A stretch of DNA of 64,000 nucleotides from Homarus americanus (GCF_018991925.1 NW_024748870.1:447687-511686), one strand, 5' to 3'. Counted from the first letter of the stretch, positions 1 to 13,540 are shown. The notes: generated from the sequence alone by a model not told the origin. Numbers and translations are program-made.

Positions 1-227
1 CTTCAAATTATTGTATGTTGTATAAATATGTATATACTGTTAATGTTTAGGTTAAGTATGGTTAAGGGTAAATTATAGATAGCCGAATATTTTGTTAAGG
101 AATTTATGGTACTTTATTATACACAACAAAAACTCGCATCCTTTGTCTACCCTTTTATAGTCCGATTGTCTTTGTTTTTTTTTTGGGTTGTTGCCTGTTG
201 GGATCTGGGTAGACTTTTAACTATATT
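1..227. other. AT-rich sequence without a gene
   Basis: No coding signal is seen. The stretch lies downstream of the stop codon of the RT fragment that follows on the minus strand, so it may be that element's 3' untranslated part, but I cannot find a clear element end. Confidence 0.4.
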
Positions 228-545
228 CTAAATCCCCAACTCGTAACACTTTGTAATGTCCCCTTTGTTTAACCTTGACTTCCATTTATACACCTCTATC
301 ATGTCGCCCCTCACTCTATGTCTCTCGAGGGAGTGCAAATTAAGATGCTTTGACCTGTCTCTGTACTCAAGGTTCCTAATGCCCGGGATTAGTCTTGTCA
401 TTCTCCTCTGGATTCTTTCCAAGGATTCTATATCCATTCTGTAATACGGTGACCAGAACTGAACTGTATAATCCAGGTGAGGTCTCACAAGCGCTAGATA
501 TAATTTTAAGATGACCTCGCTAGTCTTGTAACTAACACTCCTTTG
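228..545 (-). pseudogene. CR1-like non-LTR retrotransposon fragment, C-terminal RT region
   Basis: Reverse-strand translation gives a stretch with the pattern VRPHLDYTVQFWSPYYRMDI, then LERIQRRMTRLIPGIRN and SLERHRVRGDMIEVYK. This is the thumb/C-terminal region of CR1/jockey-type reverse transcriptases. The frame stays open upstream to about 535 (LGFIQRS-like start), where a short 24-bp direct duplication and then the 40-bp satellite cut it off. It is 5'-truncated and lacks the catalytic YADD/FADD block, so it is a dead fragment. Its ELGI end is followed by a stop at 228. A related, longer fragment on the same strand lies at 9.74-10.98 kb. RT family confidence is high; clade assignment is by resemblance only. 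Confidence 0.8.
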
Positions 546-580
546 AATGAACCCAAAGACACTCCTTTGTATGAACCCAG

Positions 581-3300
581 TTCTAGTAACACTAAGTAAT
601 AATAAACTATCACCAGGTGGTTATATTAACACTAAGTAATAATAAACTATCACTAGGTAGTTCTAGTAACACTAAGTAATAATAAACTATCACCAGGTAG
701 TTATATTAACACTAAGTAATAATAAACTATCACCAGGTGGTTCTAGTAACACTAAGTAATAATAAACTATCACTAGGTAGTTCTAGTAACACTAAGTAAT
801 AATAAACTATCACCAGGTAGTTATATTTACACTAAGTAATAATAAACTATCACCAGGTGGTTCTAGTAACACTAAGTAATAATAAACTATCACTAGGTAG
901 TTCTAGTAACACTAAGTAATAATAAACTATCACCAGGTGGTTCTAGTAACACTAAGTAATAATAAACTATCACCAGGTAGTTATATTAACACTAAGTAAT
1001 AATAAACTATCACCAGGTGGTTCTAGTAACACTAAGTAATAATAAACTATCACCAGGTAGTTCTAGTAACACTAAGTAATAATAAACTATCACCAGGTAG
1101 TTATAGTAACACTAAGTAATAATAAACTATTACCAGGTAGTTATATTAACACTAAGTAATAATAAACTATCACCAGGTGGTTCTAGTAACACTAAGTAAT
1201 AATAAACTATCACTAGGTAGTTCTAGTAACACTAAGTAATAATAAACTATCACCAGGTGGTTCTAGTAACACTAAGTAATAATAAACTATCACCAGGTAG
1301 TTCTAGTAACACTAAGTAATAATAAACTATCACCAGGTGGTTCTAGTAACACTAAGTAATAATAAACTATTACCAGGTAGTTATATTAACACTAAGTAAT
1401 AATAAACTATCACCAGGTGGTTCTAGTAACACTAAGTAATAATAAACTATCACCAGGTAGTTATATTAACACTAAGTAATAATAAACTATCACCAGGTGG
1501 TTCTAGTAACACTAAGTAATAATAAACTATCACCAGGTAGTTATATTAACACTAAGTAATAATAAACTATCACCAGGTGGTTCTAGTAATACTAAGTAAT
1601 AATAAACTATCACTAGGTAGTTCTAGTAACACTAAGTAATAATAAACTATCACCAGGTGGTTCTAGTAACACTAAGTAATAATAAACTATCACCAGGTAG
1701 TTATATTAACACTAAGTAATAATAAACTATCACCAGGTGGTTCTAGTAACACTAAGTAATAATAAACTATCACCAGGTAGTTCTAGTAACACTAAGTAAT
1801 AATAAACTATCACCAGGTAGTTATATTAACACTAAGTAATAATAAACTATCACCAGGTGGTTCTAGAAACACTAAGTAATAATAAACTATCACCAGGTAG
1901 TTCTAGTAACACTAAGTAATAATAAACTATCACCAGGTAGTTATATTAACACTAAGTAATAATAAACTATCACCAGGTGGTTCTAGTAATACTAAGTAAT
2001 AATAAACTATCACTAGGTAGTTCTAGTAACACTAAGTAATAATAAACTATCACCAGGTGGTTCTAGTAACACTAAGTAATAATAAACTATCACCAGGTAG
2101 TTATATTAACACTAAGTAATAATAAACTATCACCAGGTGGTTCTAGTAACACTAAGTAATAATAAACTATCACTAGGTAGTTCTAGTAACACTAAGTAAT
2201 AATAAACTATCACCAGGTGGTTCTAGTAACACTAAGTAATAATAAACTATCACCAGGTAGTTATATTAACACTAAGTAATAATAAACTATCACCAGGTAG
2301 TTCTAGTAACACTAAGTAATAATAAACTATCACCAGGTGGTTCTAGTAACACTAAGTAATAATAAACTATCACCAGGTAGTTATATTAACACTAAGTAAT
2401 AATAAACTATCACCAGGTGGTTCTAGTAACACTAAGTAATAATAAACTATCACTAGGTAGTTCTAGTAACACTAAGTAATAATAAACTATCACCAGGTGG
2501 TTCTAGTAACACTAAGTAATAATAAACTATCACCAGGTAGTTATATTAACACTAAGTAATAATAAACTATCACCAGGTAGTTCTAGTAACACTAAGTAAT
2601 AATAAACTATCACCAGGTAGTTATAGTAACACTAAGTAATAATAAACTATCACCAGGTAGTTATAGTAACACTAAGTAATAATAAACTATCACCAGGTGG
2701 TTCTAGTAACACTAAGTAATAATAAACTATCACTAGGTAGTTCTAGTAACACTAAGTAATAATAAACTATCACCAGGTGGTTCTAGTAACACTAAGTAAT
2801 AATAAACTATCACTAGGTAGTTCTAGTAACACTAAGTAATAATAAACTATCACCAGGTGGTTCTAGTAACACTAAGTAATAATAAACTATCATCAAGTAG
2901 TTATAGTAACACTAAGTAATAATAAACTATCATCAAGTTGTTATAGTAACACTAAGTAATAATAAACTATCATCAAGTTGTTATAGTAACACTAAGTAAT
3001 AATAAACTATCATCAGGAAATTATAGTAACACTAAGTAATAATAAACTATCATCAAGTTGTTATAGTAACACTAAGTAATAATAAACTATCATCAGGAAG
3101 TTATAGTAACACTAAGTAATAATAAACTATCATCAGGAAATTATAGTAACACTAAGTAATAATAAACTATCATCAAGTTGTTATAGTAACACTAAGTAAT
3201 AATAAACTATCATCAAGTTGTTATAGTAACACTAAGTAATAATAAACTATCATCAGGAAGTTATAGTAACACTAAGTAATAATAAACTATCACCAGGTAG
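581..3300. repeat. 40-bp satellite array, clean part
   Basis: About 68 nearly perfect head-to-tail copies of a 40-bp AT-rich unit with core ACTAAGTAATAATAAACTAT. The remaining 20 bp vary among a few discrete variants: caccaggtgg/ttctagtaac, cactaggtag/ttctagtaac, caccaggtag/ttatattaac and, from 2881, catcaagttg or catcaggaaa/ttatagtaac. The ordered variants give the array a readable barcode. No protein is encoded: each unit has stops in several frames. Confidence 0.97.
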
Positions 3301-6300
3301 TTATGACCTTTTAATATATTAAACACTATCACCGGGATAGTTCACTAGTAACACTAAAGTAATAATAAAAACTATCACCAGAAGTGATTAATAACATAAA
3401 GTAATAATAAACTAACCACCAATTGGTTCTAGTAACACTGAAAGTAAGCAATAAACTATCACCGGAAATTGATTATGACACTAAGTAATAATAAACTATC
3501 ACCAAGAGTAGTTCTAGTAACATAAGTAATAATAAACTATCACCAAGAGTAGTTATATTAACACTAAGTAATAATAAACTATCACAGGTAAGTTATAAGT
3601 AACACTAAGTAATAATATGAAAACTATTACCAGGTAGTTATAAGTAACACTAAAGTAATAATAAACTATCACCAGGTAGTTCTAGTAACACTAAGTAATA
3701 ATAAACTATCACAGGTAGTTGTAATGCTTCTAAGTAATAATAAACTATTGCAAGGTAGTTATAATAGTAGCACTAGTAGCCATAGCTTTCATACAGGTAG
3801 TTCACAAGTAACACTAAGTAATAATAAGCAGCTTCCATCACCAGGTAGTTCTGTTAACACTAAGAAATAATAGAAACTACCACCAGGTAAGTTATGTAAG
3901 TAACACTAAGTAATAATAAACTATACAAGTGATTATATAACACTAAATAATAATAAACTATTACCCAGAGTAGTTATAATAGCAGTAATAATAAACTATC
4001 GCAAAATTGGTTTCTAAGTAACACTAAGTAATAATAAATATCACCCAGAGTAGTTATATTAACATAAGTAATAATAAACTATTACCAGGTAGTTATATTA
4101 ACACTAAGTAATAATAAACTATCACCAGGTGGTTCTAGTAACACTAAATAATAATAAACTATCGCCAGGTAGTTTTCTAAGCACTAAGTAATAATAAACT
4201 ATCACCAGGTAAAGATTTATATTAACACTAAAGTAATAATAAGAAACTATCACCAGGTAGTTCACAAGTAACACTAAAGTAATAATAAACTATCACCAGG
4301 TAGTTATTTAACACTAAAGTAACCAATAAACTATACCAGGTGGTTCACAATAACACTAAGTAATAATAAACTATTGCAGAGTAGTTATAGTAACACTAAG
4401 TAATAATAAACTATCACCAGGTAGTTATGTATTAACACTAAGTAATAATAAACTATCACCAAGTGATTATAACACTAAGTAATAATAAACTATCACCAGG
4501 TAGTTGTGTAAGTAATAATAAACTATTACCAGAGTAGTTATATTAGCACTAATGAAAAATAATAAACTATCTGGGCAGTTCATGCTTTAAGTAATAATAA
4601 ACTATCGCAAGGTAGTTCTAGTAACACCTAACAAGTAATAATAAACTATCGCAGGTAGATTGCATTAACGCTAAGTAATAAACTATCACCAAGAGTAGTT
4701 CTAAGCTAACATAAGTAATAATAAACTATCACAAGTAGTTCATTAACACTAAGTAATAATAAGCCACTCTTGAGTGGTTCTAGTAACACTAAGTAATAAT
4801 AAACTATCATAGGTAGTTCCTAGTAACACTAGTAATAATAAGCTATCACCCAGGTAGTTATGCTAACACTAAGTAATAATAAACTATTACCAGAGTAGTT
4901 ATAGTAACACTAAGTAATAATAAACTATCGCAAGTAGATTCTAGTAACACTAAGTAAACCGTAAACATCACCCAGGTAGTTATAGTAACACTAAGTAATA
5001 ATAAACTATTACCCAGGTAGTTATAGTAACACTAAGTAATAATAAGCTATCACCAGGAAGTTATAGTAACACTAAGTAATAATAAACTATCTTGGAAGTA
5101 GTTATAGTAACACTAAGTAATAATAAATATCACCAGAGTGGTTCTAGTAACACTAAGTAATAATAAACTATCACCAGGTAAGTTATATTAACACTAAAAG
5201 TAATAATAAACTAGCTATTACCAGGTAGTTATATTAAACACTAAGTAATAATAAACTATTACCAAGTAGATTTCTAAATAGCATAAAGTAATAATAAACT
5301 TATCACCAATTGGTTTCTAGTAACACTAGTAATAATAAACTATCACCCAGGTAGTTATAAGTAACACTAAATAATAAACTATGCCAGAGTGGTTCTAGTA
5401 ACACTAAGTAATAATAAACTATCACCAGGTAGTTTATTAACTAAGTAATAATAAACTATCACCAGTAGTTATAAACAACACTAAGTAATAATAAACTATC
5501 ACAGGTAGTTATAAAGCAACACTAAAGTAATAATAAACTATCACCAGAGTAGTTATAGTAACACTAAGTAATAATAAACTATTACCAGGTAGTTATAGTA
5601 ACACTAAGTAATAATAAACTATCACTAGGTAGTTCTAGTAACACTAAGTAGCCATATGACTATCACCAGGTAGTTATAGTAACACTAAGTAATAACCAAA
5701 ACTATCACCAGGTGGTTCTAAGCCAACGCACTAAGTAATAATAAACTATCACCCAGGTAGTTTCTGAAAAGTAACATAAGTAATAATAAACTATCACCAG
5801 GTGATTTATATTAACACTAAGTAATAATAAACTATCACCAGGTGGTTATGTAACACTAAATAATAATAAACTATCACAGGTGGTTCTAAGTAACACTAAG
5901 TAATAATAAACTATACCAGGTAGTTATAAGCAACACTAAGTAATAATAAGCTATTACCAGGTAGTTATAGTAACACTAAGTAATAATAAACTATCTTGGG
6001 TAGTTCTGGCCTTTAAGTAATAATAAACTATCACCAGGTAGTTATAATACCAACACTAAGTAATAATAGAAAACTATCACCAGGTGGTTCTTGTAACAAG
6101 TAATAATAAACTATCACTAGAGTGATTTCTAGTAACGCTAAGTATTAATAGAAACATCACCAGGTGATTATATTAACACTAGTAATAATAAACTATCACC
6201 AGAGTGGTTCTAAGTAACACTAAAGTAATAATGACTATCACTAGGTAGTTCTGAAAGTAACGCTAAGTAATAATAAACTATCTACCGTTCTAGTAACACT

Positions 6301-8900
6301 AAGTAATAATAAACTATCACCAGAGTGATTTATATTAACACTAAATAATAATAAACTATCACTAGAGTAGTTCTAAGTAACACTAAGTAATGTAAAATAT
6401 CACCAGGTAGTTATATTAGCACTAAATGACAATAAATATCTTGAGTGGTTCTAGTAACACTAAGTAATAATAAACTATCACTAGGTAATTAAAGTAACAC
6501 TAAATAATAAACTATCACCAGGTAGTTATATTTACACTAAATAATAAAGCTATCTTAGGTGGTTTATTGGCACTAAGTAAATAATAAAACTATCACTAGG
6601 TAAGTTCTAGTAACACTAAGTAATAATAAACTATCACCAGGTGGTTCTAGTAACACTAAGTAATAATAAATATCACCAGGTAGAATTTATAATAGCACCC
6701 TAAGTAATAATAAACTATCACCAGGTGGTTCTAAGTAACACTAAGTAATAATAAACTATCACCAGGTAGTTCTAGTAACACTAAGTAATAAACTATCACT
6801 TGAGTAGTTATAGTAACACTAAGTAATAATAAACTATTACCAGGTAGTTATATATTAACACTAAAGTAATAATAAACTATCACCAGGTGGTTTCCTAGTA
6901 ACACTAAGTAATAATAAACGCTATCACTAAATGGATTCAAAGCAACGCTAAGTAATAATAAACTATCACAGAGTGGTTCTAGTAACACTAAAGTAATAAT
7001 AAGCTATCACCAGGTAGTTCTAAGTAACACTAAGTAATAATAAACTATCACCAGGTATTCTGAAAGTAACACTAAAGTAATAATAAACTATTACCAGGTA
7101 GTTATATTAACACTAGTAATAAACTATCACCAGGTGGTTCTAGTAACACTAAGTAATAATAAACTATCACCAGGTAGTTGTAACACTAAGTAATAATAAA
7201 CTATCACCAAGTGGTTCCTATTAACTACTAAATGTGTGAAAGCTATCACAGAGTATATAACACTAAGTAATAATAAAACTATCACAGGTGGTTCTAGTAA
7301 TGCCTAAAGTAATAATAAACTATCACTGGGTAGTTCCGTAACACTAAGTAATAATAAACTATCGCAGGTGGTTCTACATTAACATAAGTAATAATAAGCT
7401 TCTCACCCAGGTAGTTATAATAACACTGGTAATAATAAGCTATCGCAAATTTAGTTCAGTAACTTTAAGTAATAATAAACTATCTTAGGTAGTTCTAGTA
7501 ACACTAAAGTAATAATAAACTATCTGGTAGATTATATTAACACTAAACAACCATCATTATCTTGAATTGGTTCTAGAAACACTAAGTAATAATAAACTAT
7601 CGCAAGAGTAGTTCCTAGTAACACTAAGTAATAATAAACTATCACCAGGTAGTTATATTAACACTAAGTAATAATAAACTATCGCAATTTCTAAGTAATA
7701 CTAAAAGTAATAATAAAGCTTCATCACTGGGTAGTTCTAGTAACACTAAGTAATAATAAACTATCACCCAGAATAGTTTAGTAACTTTAAGTAATAATAA
7801 AAAACTATCTACTTGGTAGTTATATTAACACTAAGTAATAATAAACTATCACCCAAGGGTGATTTCTAAGCAACACTAAGTAATATAGCAAACTATCACT
7901 AGGTAAGTTCTAGTAACACTAAGTAATAATAAACTATCACCAAATTAGTTCCTAGTAACACCCCTAAGTAATAAACTATCACCAGGTAGTTATATAACAT
8001 AAGTAATAATAAACTATCGCAGGTAGTTAAGTAACACTAAGTAATAATAAACTATCACCAGTAGTTCCTAGTAACACTAAATGTAATAAGCTATCACCCA
8101 GTTAGATTATAATAGCACTAAATGTAATAAACTATCACTTGAGTGGTTCTAGTAACACTAAGTAATAATAAACTATCACTAGAGTAGTTCTAGTAACTTT
8201 CAAAGTAATAATAAACTACTCTACTTAGGGTGAACCTGGTAGCACTAAGTAATAATAAACGCTATCACCAAGTGGTTGTAACACTAAGTAATAATAAACT
8301 ATCACCAGGTAGTTCTAGTAACACTAAGTAATAATAAACTATACTGAGTAGTTATAGTAACACTAAGTAATAATAAACTATCACCAGGGTAGTTATAGTA
8401 ACACTAAGTAATAATAAAAGCTATCACCAGGTGGTTTACAACAACACTGAAAAGTAATAATATAAATATCACTAGGTAGTTCTAAGTAACACTAAGTAAT
8501 AATAAACTATCTTAAGGTGGTTCTAGTAACACTAAATAACCGTAACTATCTACTAAATAGTTCTGGTAACACTAAGTAATAATAAACTATCGCAGGTAAT
8601 TTCTAGTAACACTAAGTGACAATAAACTATCATCAAGTAGTTATGGTAACACTAAGTAATAATAAACTATCATCAAGTTGTTATAGTAACACTAAATAAT
8701 AAACTATCATCAGGAAATTATAGTAACTTTTAAATGACAATAAACTATCATCAGAAGTTGTTATAGTAACACTAAGTAAATAATAAACTATCATCAAGGA
8801 AATTCATAATAACATAGCTAATAATAAACTATCATCAGGAAATTATAGTAACGCACAAGTAATAATAAACTATCATCAAGAGTTGTTATAGTAACACTAA
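3301..8900. repeat. 40-bp satellite array, indel-rich part
   Basis: The same 40-bp unit continues, but from 3300 onward nearly every copy has small insertions, deletions and substitutions, so the spacing is no longer exactly 40. The change is abrupt. The last units before the gap repeat the variant order seen at the end of the clean block (see findings), which suggests unpolished long-read sequence rather than biological divergence. Confidence 0.93.
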
Positions 8901-9000
8901 NNNNNNNNNNNNNNNNNNNNNNNNNNNNNNNNNNNNNNNNNNNNNNNNNNNNNNNNNNNNNNNNNNNNNNNNNNNNNNNNNNNNNNNNNNNNNNNNNNNN
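8901..9000. other. Assembly gap (100 N)
   Basis: Exactly 100 undetermined bases. Gaps of this round length conventionally mark joins of unknown size. The gap follows a satellite unit directly, so the true array length is unknown. Confidence 0.99.
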
Positions 9001-9474
9001 AAAATACGGGCAAAGCCTAAGTAATTACTTTAAATATCTAATTGTTTAAAAAGTCATAATAACTAATTTGTGAACCCAGATTTAAAAATCAGGTAAAGCA
9101 GTACCCTTGTACCTTTGTAGGATATTTAAAACTATTTTTTACCCTCAAGTGCCGAAGAGAAAGGTATATTAGGTCAGGCATATTTGACAAATATTTTGAC
9201 AACGTGAAAACTAACTTCATATAGTAAAGATGGTCAACATATTTAAGACCATCCATAAAGGCCTTTAAAACTTACGGGCACAAAGGAAATCTACTTAAAA
9301 TATTCTCACACTAGCACACAACACAATTACAGTGTGTGGGGTTATGAGATATCTGTCTCACACTTAGGATGGGATGCAGAAAGGAAACTCACAATGTTCT
9401 CACTGTATACATATTGTATTGATGTACAATGCAGCTTGTTGGGTAGGTGGCATGGTAATAAGCGTTGAGTAGAG
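9001..9474. other. AT-rich sequence without a gene
   Basis: No open frame, repeat or RNA signal that I can support. Confidence 0.5.
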
Positions 9475-9735
9475 AGAGCTGGGTGGTGAGGGTGCCCGGA
9501 GTGAGGGCACGCGGGCTGAGGGACGCCTAGGTCGCCGGCGGGAGCGGAGCCAGGCTGGCGCGGAGGTGCTGCTTGCTGGTGGCACTGGAGTAGAAAAGAG
9601 GGTGGTCACAGCGGTGTCAGGCCTTATAAGGCGTGGTAGGCGTGGTAGAGGAAGCTGACCCCTGCCCGTGGGCGGCGCTGGAGGCGTAGACTGGGAATTC
9701 GAGAAGGTTCGGTGCTTGTAGGGGAGAAATCCACT
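9475..9735. other. GC-rich block with TATA-like palindrome
   Basis: About 260 bp of strongly GC-rich sequence in otherwise AT-rich DNA, containing the palindrome CCTTATAAGG near 9623-9632. It ends exactly where the CR1-like element's 3' end begins. Open frames on the minus strand here are Pro/Ser/Arg-rich and carry no recognisable domain. It may be a promoter/5' UTR-like segment of a mobile element or a CpG-rich regulatory block; I cannot tell which. Confidence 0.3.
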
Positions 9736-9737
9736 AC

Positions 9738-10980
9738 AACATAAGAACATAAGAAGAAGAAGTGAACATGAGTCTGCACATAGGCCGGTTGGCTTGCGCA
9801 TGGCAGCTCCTGTCGAGAGTTACTACCACTCTCTATCATCCATGAATCTATCTACCTTTTGAAACTTTTCCAGAGTTCCTGCACTTACTACAAAGTTGCT
9901 AAGCTTGTTGTTCCACTGTCCACCAACTTATTTGTGAACCAGTTTCTTCCTATCTCCTCCTAAAACCTAAAAACCTTATCCAACTTGAATCCGTTGTTCC
10001 GAGTCCATCCTGCCGGATATTATAAGAACTTTACCTTATATCCCCTTATTGATTCCTTTCACCCACTTAAATACTTTTTATCATGTTCCCCCGCACCTTC
10101 GTCTTCTTCTAGGAATGCACTTAAGTTTTTAACCTATCCTGATATGGAAAGTTTCTAAGTCCCCGGAATCACTTTTGACTCTCTTCGCTACCGACTCTAG
10201 TGAATTATATCCATTCTATAATAGGGCACCAGAACTGAACCGATAATCGAGGTGCGGCCTGACTAGCGCAAGAATATAGTTGCAATAAGACCTCTGCACT
10301 CTTGTTACTTACACTTCTAGATATAAAACCCAATACTGCTTGCCGTATTTCGAACATTAACGCACTGTTTTCAGGCCGTAGGTCCGGCCTATCAAGTGCC
10401 CCTAGGTCTCTCACAAGGCGACTTCTCTGTGTTGCTGTATACACAAGTATTTGTTCTTCCAATAAGTACGCTGCATTTGCTGGTGTTGAAGTTCATTTGC
10501 CAGCCTTCAGACCACCCCTGCAGTTTATTTAGATCCTCCTGTAATGCATTTGCATCCTGCCCCTGAATTAATTTGCCGCCCCTATTTTGTGTCATCCGCA
10601 AACTTGCTTATATCACTGCTGATCCCAGTATCTAGATCGTTAATGTAGATTATGAACAAGAGGGGCCTAGTACTGACCCCCTGGGGAACCCCTAATTGTT
10701 ACACGGCCCCACTCAGATTTAACACCATCTACGCTGACCCTCTGCGTTCTTCATCGGTGAGAGCCATGATTTTATCCAATTTAAAACTTTCCCTCGATAC
10801 CATGTGAAGTCCTCCTTTTCTCAGAAGCCTCTGATGCGGTACTCTGTCAAATGCTTTGCTAAAGTCTAAGTAAATAACATCGTAATTTTCGTCATTATCT
10901 ACTACCTCGAAGACATTCCTAAAACGTTAGCAGATTTGTTAGACAAGATTTTCCCCTTTAAACCCATGTTGAGAGTCGTA
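9738..10980 (-). pseudogene. CR1-like retrotransposon, 3' portion, decayed
   Basis: The minus strand shows the RT palm in pieces: YLDFSKAFDRVPHQRLLRK near 10.85 kb, a GVPQGS-type motif and a PLLFIIYINDL block near 10.66 kb, and KFADDTK at about 10.6 kb. These are followed by LIQGQDANALQEDLNKLQGW, RSVSNKSAEVLLQLY and a degenerate VQFWCP block. Near the 3' end is FQKVDRFMDDREW followed by a stop. The terminal repeat of ACATAAGA-type sequence (9738-9755) resembles the 3' end of crustacean CR1 elements. Several frameshifts and in-frame stops interrupt it, so it cannot make a working enzyme. Confidence 0.85.
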
Positions 10981-11629
10981 CTTGAATTTTTAAACGGTGA
11001 TCCCAGACCCTTAATAAAAACTAAAACCACAAAGATATACACTGTACTGTACCTTATGTTATAGCAGAAAGTTTTCAATGTGGTGCAGCAAGAGACCCGT
11101 TAACCAAAACAAACCTTCGTCTTGTGGCCCATATCTCACATCTTCACGTTCACCATCCTGGAATGAATAACATTTTAACAACTAATAAATTAAATACTCT
11201 GGGCAGTAATATTATATAATATGTATACAGTACTGGACAGTATTATTTTATACAGGAACTCATTAAATCTTCAAACATTTAAATTCAATATTATGGTTAA
11301 ATTAAGAAATTTCCATAAAACTTATTAAAGAAAATAAAGAAACACTTTAGAAAATCTTACCTCGACGAATGACACGAGGAACTTCATTAACCATGATCAG
11401 CGAGGCAGCAATATGGTAGTTGTCTGAACACTATAGTAAGAAGCAATTGGAGCCGTAAACTGTAAACAAATTAACCCTGTTACTCTTTTTGTAGAAACTC
11501 AAATAATTTTTTGTTTCAACATGTTGGAGACGAAACCACCTTGTAAGGGATTGCCAACACGGTTTTATGTCGGGGCGCTCCTGCTTAACACAATTGCTCA
11601 AGGTATTGGATATTTAGACCTATATTCTG

Positions 11630-12034
11630 GAACAGGGTGATAATATCGACAATATTTACCTAGATTTTGCCAAGGCTTTCGACAGTGTACCCCAAGAGAG
11701 GCTGAAAATCAAACTGGAAGGGTACGGAATTCGGGGAAATGTCCTAGCATGGATAGAAGACTTTCTACATGACCGCAAGCAGTGTGTGGCGATTAATGGC
11801 ACGAAATCATCATCCATACCTGTCACAAGCGGGGTACCACAGGGCAGTGTATTGGGCCCGCTGTTGTTTGTTTGTTTCATAAATGACATGCCTGACGTTG
11901 TACACTCCTCCATGCAAATGTTTGCCGATGATGCCAAGTCATTTCGGGAAATCAAGAACCAAATGGATTGTGAAGAGCTGCAGAAGGACCACAAGTTAAC
12001 TCTGGTCAACAACTTTCTTAATACCACTTACTAG
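11630..12034 (+). pseudogene. RT fragment of a CR1/jockey-type element
   Basis: The plus-strand frame, open from about 11641 to the stop at 12032-12034, reads IYLDFAKAFDSVPQERLK, then VLAWIEDFLHDRKQCVAING, SGVPQGSVLGPLLFVCFIND and MFADDAKSF. These are RT palm blocks 3-5 with the catalytic ADD. It ends after about 130 residues in LTLVNNFLNTTY and lacks thumb and endonuclease. Orientation is opposite to the neighbouring element at 9.7-11.0 kb, and its motif details differ, so it is a separate insertion. Confidence 0.85.
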
Positions 12035-12573
12035 TCACTTATGAATAACACCTGGTAAATTCACAAGTTATATCCCACTGCCATAAGGGTTTAATTATCT
12101 ATAAACGCCGATATTGTGAAGCATCTTGTGATTTTTCCTTTCCCAGAGAATTTAAATACCACCGAAGACATGATTTGGTTAGGTTAGGTTTGAAAGCCAC
12201 CAAATTGTTATTTTCCCCGAGAATTAAAACCTCACCATCGGACACATTATTTGGTTAGGTTAGGATCCCACCAAATACAGTGACAAAAATGTAAATTTCC
12301 TGTCAAAAAATAAACTGTAAATTTACAGTAAGTTCCCAAAATGTCTCAAATGCTAATTTTTTACTACAAACTGTAATTTAACCATAAATAAAAAGTACCA
12401 CATTCTTATAACCAAATTTTGTAGACCCTTTGTGCATACCCTAAATGAACGCTGTAATTACCTATAATCTCTGCCTGAAGTGTTTTTTTTTCAGTAAAGG
12501 ACTCAAACATTGAGTTCCAAAAATATAAAGAACTTTACTTTTTTGAACAACCCTAAAAAATATATATATATAC
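12035..12573. other. Intergenic; diverged direct duplication with TTAGG pairs
   Basis: Two related segments (about 12142-12190 and 12214-12265) each run from a ccgagaat/cagagaat block through a TTTGGTTAGGTTAGG block. No coding signal. Confidence 0.4.
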
Positions 12574-13530
12574 AGGTTAACTCTCTAGTCCGGCAACCTG
12601 AACCTGACCTGTACCGGACTATGGAAATTGCCGACCATGGAAATTACCCTTTCCCGGAGAGATAAAGTGACTTGTGCTATGCCTGGAAGCACTTGCACCA
12701 CTTTCTACGTCATGGTCTTTTGAAGACATATTGAAGGGTTAAATGTCGTATAGTATTTCATTCTCATGAGATTTTAATTTCTAACGTATTTTATTGGAAC
12801 ACAAAAAATAAAAATAAAAATTTTGACGGGTTTGAACGGCCTGCCAACGTGCAGACGACGATGCGCAATCGTGTAAACAGCGTCATTTCTCTTATGTACA
12901 AAAGATTCATTATTGTTAATTACTGAATGTCTTTTATTGAATTAATGCTTATGTGCAAATGAGCAACAAAATTCATTAACAATACGTGAGAATATTAAAA
13001 CACACGAGAAACACAAATGATTTGTAGATTACAAAAACCAGTGCAACTGATTTCTACATATAAAACCGAAGAAAATAAGACTTAGCTGGGTAGTAAAATT
13101 AACTTAAAAAATTAATATGTTGCTTAAAATTCTGTAATGTTATTAATGTTAAAAATGGAACAATATAAGTAGCTAACCATTAATGGTAAAAAAGTAGACA
13201 GCACGTATGCAAGTGCCACATATGAAAATTCTATCGTCATTATTCTACATAAGAATATGAAAAACACTCTATTTACTGTCATATATATTGAAGGGTTAAA
13301 TGTTGTACTCTGAGCACAAGCAGGAGGAGAGAGAAAGTTAAACCCAAACGTCATATATAAACAAACCACTTCCCACGGCTTTTTATTTATGATTAGCTCA
13401 ACTGGCATAGGTCACTGACTCACATTAAATGAGGCAAAATTACTCTGTAAAACAAAACAATTCAGAGAAGTAAAAAAAAAAGAAAGAAAAAGCTGCCAAT
13501 CCAACTATCTGGACAAATAAAATCGTTCCG
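12574..13530. mobile_element. Possible non-autonomous Tigger/pogo-like DNA transposon
   Basis: The left end (tacaggttaactctctag, then TCCGGCAACC and CGGACTATGGAAATTGCCG) and the reverse complement of the right end (TACTCCGATCAGTCGGAACG, then TGTCCAGATAGTTGGATTGG) are imperfect inverted counterparts. Both ends border runs of TA, the target of Tc1/mariner-superfamily elements. The CCGGACTATGGAAATT style of terminus is typical of Tigger-like elements. There is no transposase frame; the interior is AT-rich and holds a 28-bp segment twice (about 12725 and 13285). Identification rests on ends only. Confidence 0.4.
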
Positions 13531-13540
13531 ACTGATCGGA

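Noticed and set aside
581..8900. Regular 40-bp repeat with conserved and variable parts, reminiscent of a CRISPR array
   Set aside because: The variable part is drawn from a few recurring variants rather than unique spacers, copies exceed 200, there are no cas genes and the genome is eukaryotic.
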